Part shown: positions 63,301 through 64,000 of the stretch, in pieces
How the letters are laid out: each line of letters opens with the position of its first letter
Numbering within the stretch: the first letter of the stretch is position 1
Translations under genes and position numbers: made by a program
DNA from: Linyphia triangularis
Lineage: Eukaryota > Arthropoda > Arachnida > Araneae > Linyphiidae
DNA length: 64,000 nucleotides
Reading direction: 5' to 3'
Assembly: GCA_963978545.1 (NCBI GenBank)
Contig: OZ021727.1
Span: 90,324,447 to 90,388,446 of the forward strand
Notes under the pieces: generated by a model
The model's input: only the letters and a program-made list of their open reading frames with translations
Database searches by the model: none
Told to the model about the DNA's origin: nothing

Positions 63301-64000
63301 TGGGGCCAATTTTGAGCACTTACTATGATTTGTAGCATTTTTCTTTTTTATTTGGTACTGTTTTGTTGTAAAATAAAGATTTTTTACACCGTTTGTTATC
63401 TTTTCTTTGCGTGACGGTTACGATGAAATTTCACTGTCAAAATTGCGTTTCTGACCCCCTTTCCTATGTAATTCTGCTTCCTCATGACCTGACACAACCA
63501 TGTGTGTCGTTTGGACATGACCTTTTGTGACACCCTGTATAAAGCACTCATTAAATTTAAGCCCTCATTATACAAAGTCACTCCAATTGCACGCACGCCA
63601 CAGTTTCAAACGCTCAGACACTCTACTCTAAGCAAAACATGCAATCCTATGGAGTTTATTATAATGGGCCACATCTGTGGCCAGAGGTTGCGTCTGTCGC
63701 TTGTGTGCACTGAGACTCCAAGCGATACATGCAGTAATATGAAGCTTATACTCAGCCACAGCAGTCGTCATCCCTCTATTGTGGCGAGTTACCCATTCGA
63801 GTGTCTCTGTATAGTAAGGGCCACATAAGACTTGAACTGAATGAGCTTCGTAGACTTGTAAAGTACGCGATTCATGATTGCACAAGGATTAACATACGCA
63901 ATTCAACCTTAAAACAGCTTTGAATTGTATTTGCAGTATGATGCATTGGAGGCTAACTTACCTGACTGGTACCGATTCCAAAAAAGGGCATCTTATGACC
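21284..64000 (-). CDS. Aldo-keto reductase gene, ten exons, 5' end beyond the window
   Basis: This is a NADP(H)-dependent aldo-keto reductase, a cytosolic TIM-barrel enzyme that reduces aldehydes and ketones; the substrate cannot be told from sequence. Ten exons join in frame through GT-AG sites to 316 residues, near the family's usual 315-325, so only a few N-terminal residues are missing. Visible family motifs are [11 protein letters not shown] (strand 1), the catalytic Asp and Tyr in [10 protein letters not shown], Lys in LFIVDK, His in LFLIHSP, the LANFN signature, [15 protein letters not shown], the cofactor-phosphate loop [13 protein letters not shown], and the C-terminus [10 protein letters not shown]. 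In LANFN the usual Ser before Asn is Ala, a mild change in a nicotinamide contact. Introns are 16449, 812, 1442, 1168, 7258, 2086, 2074, 3835 and 6642 bp and are packed with transposons. No frameshift or stop is seen, so the gene looks functional. The family call is near certain; the subfamily is not assigned. Confidence 0.93.
21373..22131 (+). mobile_element. Family A MITE, copy 2, in AKR intron 9
   Basis: Both ends are well kept (GGGGGTCCAGTACCG; CGGTACCGGACCCCC) with TTAA on both sides (21369-21372 and 22132-22135). A 19-bp unit around TTTCAAAAATCCCAAATT is repeated three times at the left end. It starts 42 bp from the acceptor of AKR exon 10. Confidence 0.9.
22136..22649. repeat. Spacer with a fragment related to 25690-25760
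   Basis: The block GAATTCACTGGCACCACTTT with TATAATTATAATCA resembles the interior of the TA-flanked element at 25605-26515. Nothing else was recognised. Confidence 0.35.
22654..23371 (+). mobile_element. Family B MITE, copy 4, in AKR intron 9
   Basis: Both termini intact (GGTATACATATAC; GTATATGTATACC) with TTAA at 22650-22653 and 23372-23375; 718 bp, non-coding. Confidence 0.9.
23376..23844. other. Spacer, nothing recognised
   Basis: AT-rich AKR intron sequence. Confidence 0.35.
23845..24093. repeat. Long palindrome, 84-bp perfect arms
   Basis: Arms 23845-23928 and 24010-24093 are exact reverse complements (outer edge ACTATACTAAACTTCAAC). The 81-bp centre is itself a weaker palindrome around CGCCAAACC/GGTTTGGCG. 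It lies in AKR intron 9, so the transcript would fold into a long hairpin. A diverged terminus, ACTAAACTCTGACTTAACTA, occurs near 45025, suggesting a repeat family. Confidence 0.92.
24405..25246 (-). mobile_element. Solo LTR, gypsy-like, interrupted by a SINE
   Basis: On the minus strand the LTR starts TGTTACGAATTTCTG at 25246. It contains the block GTACATTTCACATAAGGCAG, a TATA box (CTTATATAAGG) near 24713, and downstream AGCGAGCATCCAGAGAAG. The far end near 24405 is approximate. A second LTR is at 52115-52935. No gag-pol sequence is adjacent. SINE S1 copy 8 lies inside. Confidence 0.65.
24771..24947 (-). mobile_element. SINE S1, copy 8
   Basis: Reverse copy inserted in the LTR, flanked by GGAGAATTGTCCA (24758-24770) and GGAGAATTTTCCA (24948-24960). 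Confidence 0.93.
25360..27098. mobile_element. TTAA-type element, family J, split by a TA element
   Basis: Ends GAGGAGTTTGTACCCTAAAA and GCACAAACTCTCC, with TTAA at the left (25356-25359) and TAAA at the right. Subterminal inverted blocks (AAAATGCATTTTCTCA against TGAGAAAAACACATTTT) agree. The element at 25605-26515 is inserted in it. A half copy ends at a TTAA near 51800. Confidence 0.6.
25605..26515. mobile_element. TA-flanked mariner-type MITE (911 bp)
   Basis: Long terminal repeats starting CAGTGGGTAAAAAAAGTCTC and running about 60 bp (AAGCCAAAGTTACAAATAAA), flanked by TA on both sides. TA duplication and a CAGTG terminus are the Tc1/mariner pattern. There is no transposase frame. Confidence 0.85.
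27217..27926 (+). mobile_element. Family A MITE, copy 3, beside AKR exon 9
   Basis: The right end CGGTACCGGACCCCC with TTAA (27927-27930) is intact; the left end is decayed (TTAGGGTGTCCAGTACC). It ends 42 bp downstream of the donor site of AKR exon 9. Confidence 0.85.
27969..28060 (-). CDS. AKR exon 9
   Basis: 92 bp encoding [16 protein letters not shown] to FFK plus a split codon. It is the F-D-F-x-L-x-x-x-D-M segment before the C-terminal loop. The acceptor is ACGTATAG|GTT. Reading on without splicing gives G then a stop at 27965-27967, but GG|GTGAGC is a good donor and splicing to 21326 restores the family-typical C-terminus, so I place the end at the donor. Confidence 0.88.
28142..28175 (+). 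repeat. Isolated transposon terminus-like motif
   Basis: ACAGGGTAGGGCAAATAGAA followed by ATGGCCCGGAAA resembles a Tc1/mariner-type end, but no matching inverted end was found. Confidence 0.25.
28313..28829. repeat. Family I inverted-repeat element, copy 1
   Basis: Ends ATTCCCGCATTTTTTAA and AAAAAGCGGGAATTC. The body has GAGTGAAATTAGTACATATT, TTGGCGTGATTTGCGAGAA and the palindrome GTGACGTCAC. Related copies are at 37469-38631 and about 44395-44760. Non-coding. Confidence 0.6.
28846..28950 (-). mobile_element. SINE S2, copy 3 (truncated)
   Basis: Reverse copy with head GGCTGTGTCGTTAGCG and a decayed B box (ATTCGGGATTCGAAA on the plus strand). It ends shortly after the head. Confidence 0.7.
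29122..30817. mobile_element. TA-flanked mariner-type element, family E (1.7 kb), non-coding
   Basis: Terminal repeats CAGTAC...AAAAATCAGAACGATGGC and GCCATCGTTCTGATTTTT-like ...TACTG, flanked by TA at 29120-29121 and 30818-30819. The left end has a C run, then an A run. No transposase frame survives. The region 29950-30143 matches the right end of the element at 49899-51165. A decayed relative lies at 48610-49180. Confidence 0.75.
30841..31009 (-). mobile_element. SINE S1, copy 9
   Basis: Reverse copy that has lost the first bases of its head (it ends at CCGTTTG). CGATTTTC flanks both sides. Confidence 0.88.
31236..31620 (+). mobile_element. SINE S1, copy 10 (host of a nested SINE)
   Basis: Forward copy split by another S1 copy after CTAGCTTCTAG; it resumes at 31459. 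The outer duplication is AGAGGTTATATTA / AGAGGTTAGATTA. A short duplication of CTAGACCGCTAGCTTCTAG marks the junction. Confidence 0.92.
31276..31458 (-). mobile_element. SINE S1, copy 11, nested in copy 10
   Basis: Full-length reverse copy inside a forward copy of the same family, so the pair forms an inverted repeat. It starts with a TTGGTTGGTTGG tail complement. Confidence 0.92.
31621..31895. other. AKR intron 8 sequence, nothing recognised
   Basis: AT-rich spacer up to the exon 8 donor. Confidence 0.4.
31896..31979 (-). CDS. AKR exon 8
   Basis: Twenty-eight codons, [10 protein letters not shown] to IKANTE, containing [10 protein letters not shown]. The Lys, Ser and Arg of this motif bind the 2'-phosphate of NADPH in the family, so NADPH rather than NADH is expected. 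The acceptor is TATTTAG|ATT and the donor GAG|GTATGT; phase 0 at both ends. Confidence 0.93.
32151..32739. repeat. AKR intron 7 spacer, possible TTAA-element terminus
   Basis: TTAACCCTTTCAGTCCC at about 32148-32164 resembles the end of a TTAA-inserting element, but no matching right end was found. The remainder is AT-rich and unrecognised. Confidence 0.3.
32740..33115. repeat. Family H element, half copy
   Basis: Contains ATCAGTTACGTTATCGGTGA, CCACGGCAGACCAGTGGATT and the right end GCAGACGCCTCTCAGTCT. Confidence 0.65.
33222..33926 (+). mobile_element. Family A MITE, copy 4, in AKR intron 7
   Basis: Ends GGAGGTCCAGTACCG and CGGTACCGGACCCCC, TTAA at 33218-33221 and 33927-33930; 705 bp. It lies 123 bp beyond the exon 7 donor. 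Confidence 0.9.
34054..34135 (-). CDS. AKR exon 7
   Basis: 82 bp that complete the split Phe codon and encode [14 protein letters not shown] to HKKTPGQ, the LL-E-x-x-x-x-K-x-L-x-x-x-x-x-K-T-x-x-Q region of aldo-keto reductases. The acceptor is TTTTCAG|TGA. The donor CAA|GTAATTGA is the weakest of the gene, but it keeps frame and fits the protein alignment. Confidence 0.9.
34415..35131 (+). mobile_element. Family B MITE, copy 5, in AKR intron 6
   Basis: Left end GGTATACGTATAC after TTAA (34411-34414). The right end is decayed (GTATATGCGTAC, then TTTAAG). Confidence 0.85.
35239..36136 (+). mobile_element. Family D MITE, copy 2, carrying a SINE
   Basis: Ends GGGGACATGGGGCACTG and AAGTGTCCCATGTCCC (then TTTAAA). 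The left TTAA is decayed. Without the SINE it is about 710 bp. It ends 85 bp downstream of the exon 6 donor. Confidence 0.8.
35385..35558 (-). mobile_element. SINE S1, copy 12
   Basis: Reverse copy inserted in family D copy 2, flanked by AAATCGTAATTTTA / AAATTGCCATTTTA. Confidence 0.9.
36222..36352 (-). CDS. AKR exon 6
   Basis: 131 bp, [16 protein letters not shown] to the split codon after DLRG. It contains the E-C-H-x-Y-L and T-A-Y-x-P-x-G motifs; the Tyr stacks on the nicotinamide in characterised members. The acceptor is ATTTCAG|GTTG and the donor ATT|GTAAGT; it ends in phase 2. The 3' splice site is only 14 nt from a TTAA-flanked element (36371-37079), and another TTAA-type element ends 85 bp past the donor. 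Confidence 0.92.
36371..37079 (-). mobile_element. Family C MITE, copy 2, abutting the AKR exon 6 splice site
   Basis: Ends GGGGACTGTTAAGGC and ACTTAACAGTCCCC; TTAA at 36367-36370 and TTTTAA at the right. 709 bp, non-coding. Read on the gene strand, its terminus lies 14 nt before the exon 6 acceptor and contains CTTAAC, a good branch-point match. Confidence 0.88.
37136..37326. mobile_element. Family F MITE, copy 2 (191 bp)
   Basis: CCCTTTGCACTCT ... GCGCAAAGGG with TTAA on both sides (37132-37135 and 37327-37330). Confidence 0.85.
37469..38631. mobile_element. Family I inverted-repeat element, copy 2, with a SINE
   Basis: The outer ends are complementary (CAATGGACTATTCCAGCATT; ATGCGAGAATTGTCCATTG), followed by GGCCATAAACA against TGTTTATGGCC. 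GTGACGTCAC occurs twice. SINE S1 copy 13 is inserted near the left end. No coding sequence. Confidence 0.7.
37519..37698 (-). mobile_element. SINE S1, copy 13
   Basis: Reverse copy flanked by CTAAAAGTTTCG / CTAAATGTTTCG. Confidence 0.92.
38817..38988 (-). mobile_element. SINE S1, copy 14
   Basis: Reverse copy with a deletion in the body (ACATTTACAAGCCTAACACG) and duplication ATAGAGATAAT on both sides. Confidence 0.9.
38989..39401. other. AKR intron 5 spacer, nothing recognised
   Basis: Contains a chance minus-strand open frame (39028-39252) with no recognisable motif. Confidence 0.35.
39402..40039. mobile_element. Family H fold-back element, complete copy
   Basis: Ends GAGAGGCGACTGCAATTTT and AAAATTGCAGTCGCCTCTC. 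The two halves are complementary throughout with a centre at about 39710-39735. 638 bp, no ORF. Confidence 0.8.
40076..40468. mobile_element. Fold-back element with long inner hairpin
   Basis: Outer ends GGGCAATTCTCTG and CAGAGAATTGCCC, with ATTT on both sides as a possible target duplication. Inside, about 70-bp near-perfect arms (ACTTGGGGACAAAGTTATAT; ATATAACTTTGTCCCCAAGT) flank a 35-bp centre with TCTGAC/GTCAGA. Confidence 0.8.
40520..41190 (+). repeat. Family G repeat, copy 2
   Basis: Begins TTAGGGGTGTGGAACATTAC; contains GGCAGCTACCTTTTGCGCAT and GGAGTTATGCTGACCACAGA; ends GAGTAATTAAAAGTAA. Confidence 0.6.
41191..41657. repeat. Spacer with a short inverted pair
   Basis: CCTGGGCCTTAAC (41259-41271) and TTAAGGCCCAGGTTAA (41452-41467) are complementary and may bound a MITE of about 210 bp. 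Nothing else was recognised. Confidence 0.35.
41768..43420 (+). pseudogene. Tc1-like transposase, broken
   Basis: The helix-turn-helix half is open from about 41768 to 42112: [31 protein letters not shown] and the GRPKK AT-hook. A frameshift near 42085 and another near 42210 follow. The catalytic core reads [20 protein letters not shown] (first Asp), [11 protein letters not shown] and [13 protein letters not shown] (second Asp). It is then split at 42596 by a hAT-type insertion. It resumes at 43233 with [19 protein letters not shown] (the Glu). Asp-to-Glu spacing is consistent with DD34E. The breaks make it inactive. Confidence 0.9.
42596..43232. mobile_element. hAT-type non-autonomous element in the Tc1 transposase
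   Basis: 637 bp. Ends CAAGGCCTATTCTAA and TTAGAATAGGCCCTG, flanked by a perfect 8-bp duplication, GGCCTTCT (42588-42595 and 43233-43240), the hAT length. The motif ACGACTGCCCAA is repeated near both ends (once left, four times right). A C-rich run lies at 42641-42663. Confidence 0.88.
43611..43727 (-). CDS. AKR exon 5
   Basis: Thirty-nine codons, [15 protein letters not shown] to IKPANLQ. It holds [15 protein letters not shown], the family's nicotinamide-binding G-x-S-N-F-N segment, with Ala where Ser is usual. The acceptor is TCCACTAG|ATG and the donor CAG|GTAAGC; phase 0 at both ends. Confidence 0.93.
43919..44091 (+). mobile_element. SINE S1, copy 15
   Basis: Forward copy in AKR intron 4, flanked by CAGATTTAAATT on both sides. 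Confidence 0.92.
44194..44374 (-). mobile_element. SINE S1, copy 16
   Basis: Reverse copy only 102 bp from copy 15, with duplication ACTAAGTTTCAG. Together the two form an inverted pair inside AKR intron 4. Confidence 0.92.
44395..44760. repeat. Family I element, diverged partial copy
   Basis: ACGAGTGAAATTAGTTTACA and TTTCTTTCCGATTCCAAATA match the family I body; the rest is strongly diverged. Confidence 0.5.
44896..44976 (-). CDS. AKR exon 4
   Basis: Twenty-seven codons, [10 protein letters not shown] to LVQTWK. This is the variable loop after the catalytic His, leading into the helix that begins with D-H-V-x-L-V-Q-T-W. The acceptor is TTTTTAG|CGG and the donor AAG|GTAAGG; phase 0 at both ends. 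Confidence 0.9.
44977..46002. other. AKR intron 3 spacer
   Basis: Contains at about 45020-45055 a diverged terminus of the palindrome family seen at 23845, and near 45955 the phrase GGCTCAAGGGCAACACATGG, which recurs in diverged form near 48323 and 26759. Nothing else was recognised. Confidence 0.35.
46003..46182 (-). mobile_element. SINE S1, copy 17
   Basis: Reverse copy in AKR intron 3 with duplication CAAAATTTGATAG. Confidence 0.92.
46419..46529 (-). CDS. AKR exon 3
   Basis: Thirty-seven codons, [15 protein letters not shown] to HSPIATK, with phase 0 at both ends. It contains [12 protein letters not shown], whose His is the catalytic histidine. The acceptor is TTGTTTAG|CTG and the donor AAG|GTAAGTGA. 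Only 812 bp separate it from exon 2, and almost all of that is one TTAA-flanked element. Confidence 0.93.
46578..47299 (-). mobile_element. Family B MITE, copy 6, filling AKR intron 2
   Basis: GGTATACATATAC ... GTATATGTATACC with TTAA at 46574-46577 and 47300-47303; 722 bp. It makes up nearly all of the 812-bp intron 2. Confidence 0.93.
47342..47512 (-). CDS. AKR exon 2
   Basis: Fifty-seven codons starting [11 protein letters not shown] and ending LFIVDK. It holds three of the four catalytic residues: Asp and Tyr in [10 protein letters not shown], and Lys in the final DK. The acceptor is TTTTAG|ATG and the donor AAG|GTATGC; both boundaries are phase 0. The internal ATG at the exon start is not the initiation codon, because exon 1 supplies the upstream barrel strand in frame. 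Confidence 0.93.
47603..47960. repeat. Long perfect hairpin, 144-bp arms
   Basis: Arms 47603-47746 and 47817-47960 are exact reverse complements over 144 bp, with a 70-bp loop. It lies in AKR intron 1, 91 bp upstream of exon 2, so the pre-mRNA contains it. A diverged third piece of the arm follows at about 47961-48030. No TTAA or TA duplication was recognised. Confidence 0.95.
48031..48609. repeat. Spacer with a diverged tandem duplication
   Basis: CACTAATCCTGAAGATCCTG with GTAAGGATAATGCG (about 48193-48226) and TGCTAATCCTGATTATCCTA with GTAAGGATAACGGG (about 48433-48468) are related segments about 240 bp apart. No gene was recognised. Confidence 0.4.
48610..49180. repeat. Decayed relative of family E
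   Basis: AAAGTCTGAATGATGGCTGT, then TACCGTTGTAAATCGTAGAA, matches the (reversed) right end of the element at 29122-30817; the boundaries have decayed. Confidence 0.45.
49181..49543. other. AKR intron 1 spacer, nothing recognised
   Basis: Includes a small duplicated phrase, CGTATGTCTCCGTATGGGGG / CGTATGTCCCCGTACAGGGG (about 49317-49382). Confidence 0.35.
49544..51467. mobile_element. Family F-type TTAA element hosting another transposon
   Basis: CCTTTTGCACTCC at the left and GAGGGCAAAGGG at the right, with TTAA at 49540-49543 and 51468-51471. The termini match the short family F elements, but the body is longer. The element at 49899-51165 lies inside; without it about 657 bp remain. Confidence 0.65.
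49899..51165. mobile_element. TA-type element with repeated GTTCCGATTC motifs
   Basis: Terminal repeats CCGTAAAATGGGGTAAATCG and ATTCACCCCATTTTACGG, with TA outside. The sequence GTTCCGATTCACCCCGC, or its complement, recurs at about 50081, 50101, 50750 and 51120. No transposase frame was seen. A right-end fragment occurs inside the family E element (29950-30143). Confidence 0.7.
51472..52114. repeat. Spacer with a family J half copy
   Basis: 51600-51800 resembles the right half of family J and ends TAGGGTACCAACTCACC followed by TTAA. The rest is AT-rich. Confidence 0.4.
52115..52935 (+). mobile_element. Solo LTR, gypsy-like, second copy
   Basis: Starts TGTTGTTAAAAAATTTTG. It shares GTACATTTCGCATAAGGCAG, CGAGTTTTACA, the TATA box CTATATAAGCC (52531) and GCGAGCATTCAGAGAG with the copy at 24405-25246. 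A run of GTTGAGT-like short repeats lies at 52560-52665, and AATAAATAA follows near 52901. The right boundary is approximate. No internal retroelement genes adjoin. Confidence 0.6.
53220..53955 (+). repeat. Family G repeat, copy 3
   Basis: Begins AACTAGGGGTGTGGAACATC; ends with the hairpin-forming TTACCCTATGTATAATACAT then ATGGGTAATTGATAGTAA. Confidence 0.65.
53956..55034. other. Spacer with possible coding-like remnants
   Basis: At 54380-54830 broken plus-strand frames look faintly coding, and the stretch ends with CGCCACTAACTTTTAGAGGC, which recurs in reverse near 8030-8049. It may be a decayed DNA element; no family was recognised. Confidence 0.3.
55035..55893 (-). pseudogene. LINE fragment: RNase H domain (second LINE family)
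   Basis: An open frame at 55328-55891 on the minus strand encodes an RNase H lacking its first strand: [16 protein letters not shown] (Glu), [15 protein letters not shown] (Asp), then [20 protein letters not shown] (last Asp). It continues [20 protein letters not shown] frameshift at about 55330 leads to [20 protein letters not shown], the C-x-x-C/H-H motif of the LINE C-terminus. The type is the jockey/I-like group rather than the L1 family at 3814. It is 5'-truncated at about 55893; the 3' end near 55035 is uncertain. Confidence 0.85.
55894..56257. other. AKR intron 1 spacer, nothing recognised
   Basis: AT-rich. Confidence 0.35.
56521..59740 (+). mobile_element. 3.2-kb inverted-repeat transposon of unassigned superfamily
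   Basis: Ends GTCATTCCATGTCAAATCAA and TTGATTTGACATGGAATGAC. The inner blocks also pair (ACCTTTGACCTTGAATATCTC against GAGATATTCAAGGTCAAAGG), so the inverted repeats reach several hundred bp inwards. AAT on both sides may be the target duplication. It carries one broken gene at 57444-58650. The precise empty site in family B makes the insertion certain. Confidence 0.85.
57444..58650 (+). pseudogene. Transposase-like gene of the 3.2-kb element, broken
   Basis: Four plus-strand blocks in shifting frames make one protein remnant. Block 1 has [20 protein letters not shown], a Cys/His cluster. Block 2 has [16 protein letters not shown] and [17 protein letters not shown]. Block 3 has [31 protein letters not shown] and [14 protein letters not shown]. 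Block 4 has [20 protein letters not shown] and ends at a stop (58648-58650). The breaks are a frameshift near 57665, another near 57960, an in-frame stop at 58060 and a shift near 58305. The Asp residues of [16 protein letters not shown] and [10 protein letters not shown] could be an RNase H-fold metal triad (inference). I recognise the type only as a widespread uncharacterised family. Confidence 0.7.
60205..61250. other. AKR intron 1 spacer, nothing recognised
   Basis: About 1 kb of AT-rich sequence without visible repeats or coding motifs. Confidence 0.4.
61251..61433 (+). mobile_element. SINE S1, copy 18
   Basis: Full-length forward copy with AACCAACCAACC tail. No clear target duplication. 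Confidence 0.9.
61534..61643 (+). mobile_element. SINE S1, copy 19, headless fragment
   Basis: Only the body and tail remain (GTTAGGCATGGGTGTTTGTC to GAAAACAACCAAC), 100 bp after copy 18 in the same orientation. Confidence 0.88.
61760..62015. other. GC- and CpG-rich island of unknown nature
   Basis: A sharp composition change, with CG dinucleotides throughout (CCTCGCCTCGCCTTCGTTCG). Both strands have open frames, as expected from base composition alone. The left edge carries GTACACTCTC and GAGAGTGTAC as an inverted pair (61742-61794). It lies inside AKR intron 1, about 1.9 kb downstream of exon 1; it may be an internal promoter or a GC-rich element. Confidence 0.5.
62200..62540. repeat. Imperfect palindrome (fold-back element)
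   Basis: About 160-bp arms around a centre at about 62368. ATGGTGTTTCTAGACTTACA (62300-62319) pairs with TGAAGATCTAGAACCAT (62410-62426), and TGCGTTATACTTCAGCATTT pairs with GATACTGAAATATAACGCC. Confidence 0.6.
62541..62902. other. AKR intron 1 spacer, nothing recognised
   Basis: No supported feature. Confidence 0.35.
62903..63537 (+). mobile_element. Mariner-type element, internally deleted (635 bp)
   Basis: Very similar terminal repeats of about 95 bp (CAGGGTGTCACAAAAGGTCA, then GGTTGTGTCAGGTCA), with TA on both sides (62901-62902 and 63538-63539). Only the end of the transposase gene remains. Its GC content stands out from the AT-rich surroundings. Confidence 0.92.
63009..63328 (+). pseudogene. 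Mariner-type transposase C-terminal remnant
   Basis: The frame reads [20 protein letters not shown], the third catalytic motif (P-D-L-T-P-x-D) of the superfamily, then LKCLVY. A frameshift near 63170 leads to [20 protein letters not shown] and ends GANFEHLL at a stop (63326-63328). All upstream domains are deleted. Confidence 0.88.
63540..63961. repeat. AKR intron 1 start, weak internal duplication
   Basis: More balanced in composition than the rest of the intron. ACATGCAATCCTATGGAGTT and ACATGCAGTAATATGAAGCT, about 95 bp apart, look like diverged direct repeats. No coding exon was recognised. Confidence 0.35.
63962..64000 (-). CDS. AKR exon 1 (partial, 3' part)
   Basis: Thirteen codons, [13 protein letters not shown], matching the first beta strand of aldo-keto reductases (consensus G-x-K-M-P-x-x-G-x-G-T). 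It ends in phase 0 at a strong donor, CAG|GTAAGT. The start codon and promoter lie beyond the right edge of the window. Confidence 0.85.

Noticed and set aside
1..64000. CRISPR array or phage/bacterial contamination
   Set aside because: No regularly spaced direct repeats with unique spacers, no Shine-Dalgarno-led gene clusters, and spliced eukaryotic gene structure across most of the window.

Overview
The window is AT-rich eukaryotic nuclear DNA from an animal, very probably an arthropod. A spider or other chelicerate is my best guess, based on general impression of the repeat types; it is not proven. The evidence for eukaryotic DNA is one multi-exon protein gene with GT-AG introns, tRNA-derived SINEs, non-LTR retrotransposon fragments and large numbers of short inverted-repeat DNA transposons. 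No rRNA gene, free-standing tRNA gene, CRISPR array or prokaryotic operon was seen.

Host gene: one aldo-keto reductase (AKR) lies on the minus strand. Ten coding exons can be joined in frame by their splice sites: 63962-64000 (cut by the window edge), 47342-47512, 46419-46529, 44896-44976, 43611-43727, 36222-36352, 34054-34135, 31896-31979, 27969-28060 and 21284-21326. They encode 316 residues ending in the family-typical [10 protein letters not shown]. The catalytic Asp, Tyr, Lys and His are all present. Less than 1 kb of coding sequence is spread over about 43 kb because the introns are filled with transposons. The sequence left of about 21.1 kb is downstream of the gene and consists of repeats.

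Repeat layout: (i) at least 19 copies of a tRNA-derived SINE about 180 bp long with an (AACC)n tail, many with clear target-site duplications, and three copies of a second tRNA-derived SINE; (ii) at least six families of non-autonomous elements flanked by TTAA (piggyBac-like), called A, B, C, D, F and J here; (iii) TA-flanked Tc1/mariner-type elements at 25.6, 29.1, 41.7, 49.9 and 62.9 kb, some with broken transposase genes, plus a Tc1-like transposase relic at 15-16.3 kb; (iv) a hAT-type element inside the Tc1 element; (v) a 3.2-kb element with a broken, unusual transposase-like gene inside a TTAA element at 56.5-59.7 kb; (vi) 5'-truncated LINE ends with RNase H domains at 3.8, 8.1 and 55.1 kb; (vii) two gypsy-like solo LTRs at 24.4 and 52.1 kb; (viii) long perfect or near-perfect hairpins at 23.8, 40.1 and 47.6 kb.

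Genes and repeats interact in the AKR introns. Intron 2 is an 86-bp intron enlarged to 812 bp by one TTAA element. The 3' splice site of intron 5 lies 14 nt from another TTAA element, whose terminus probably supplies the branch point. Intron 4 carries an opposed SINE pair. The most unusual coding remnant is the transposase-like gene of the 3.2-kb element.
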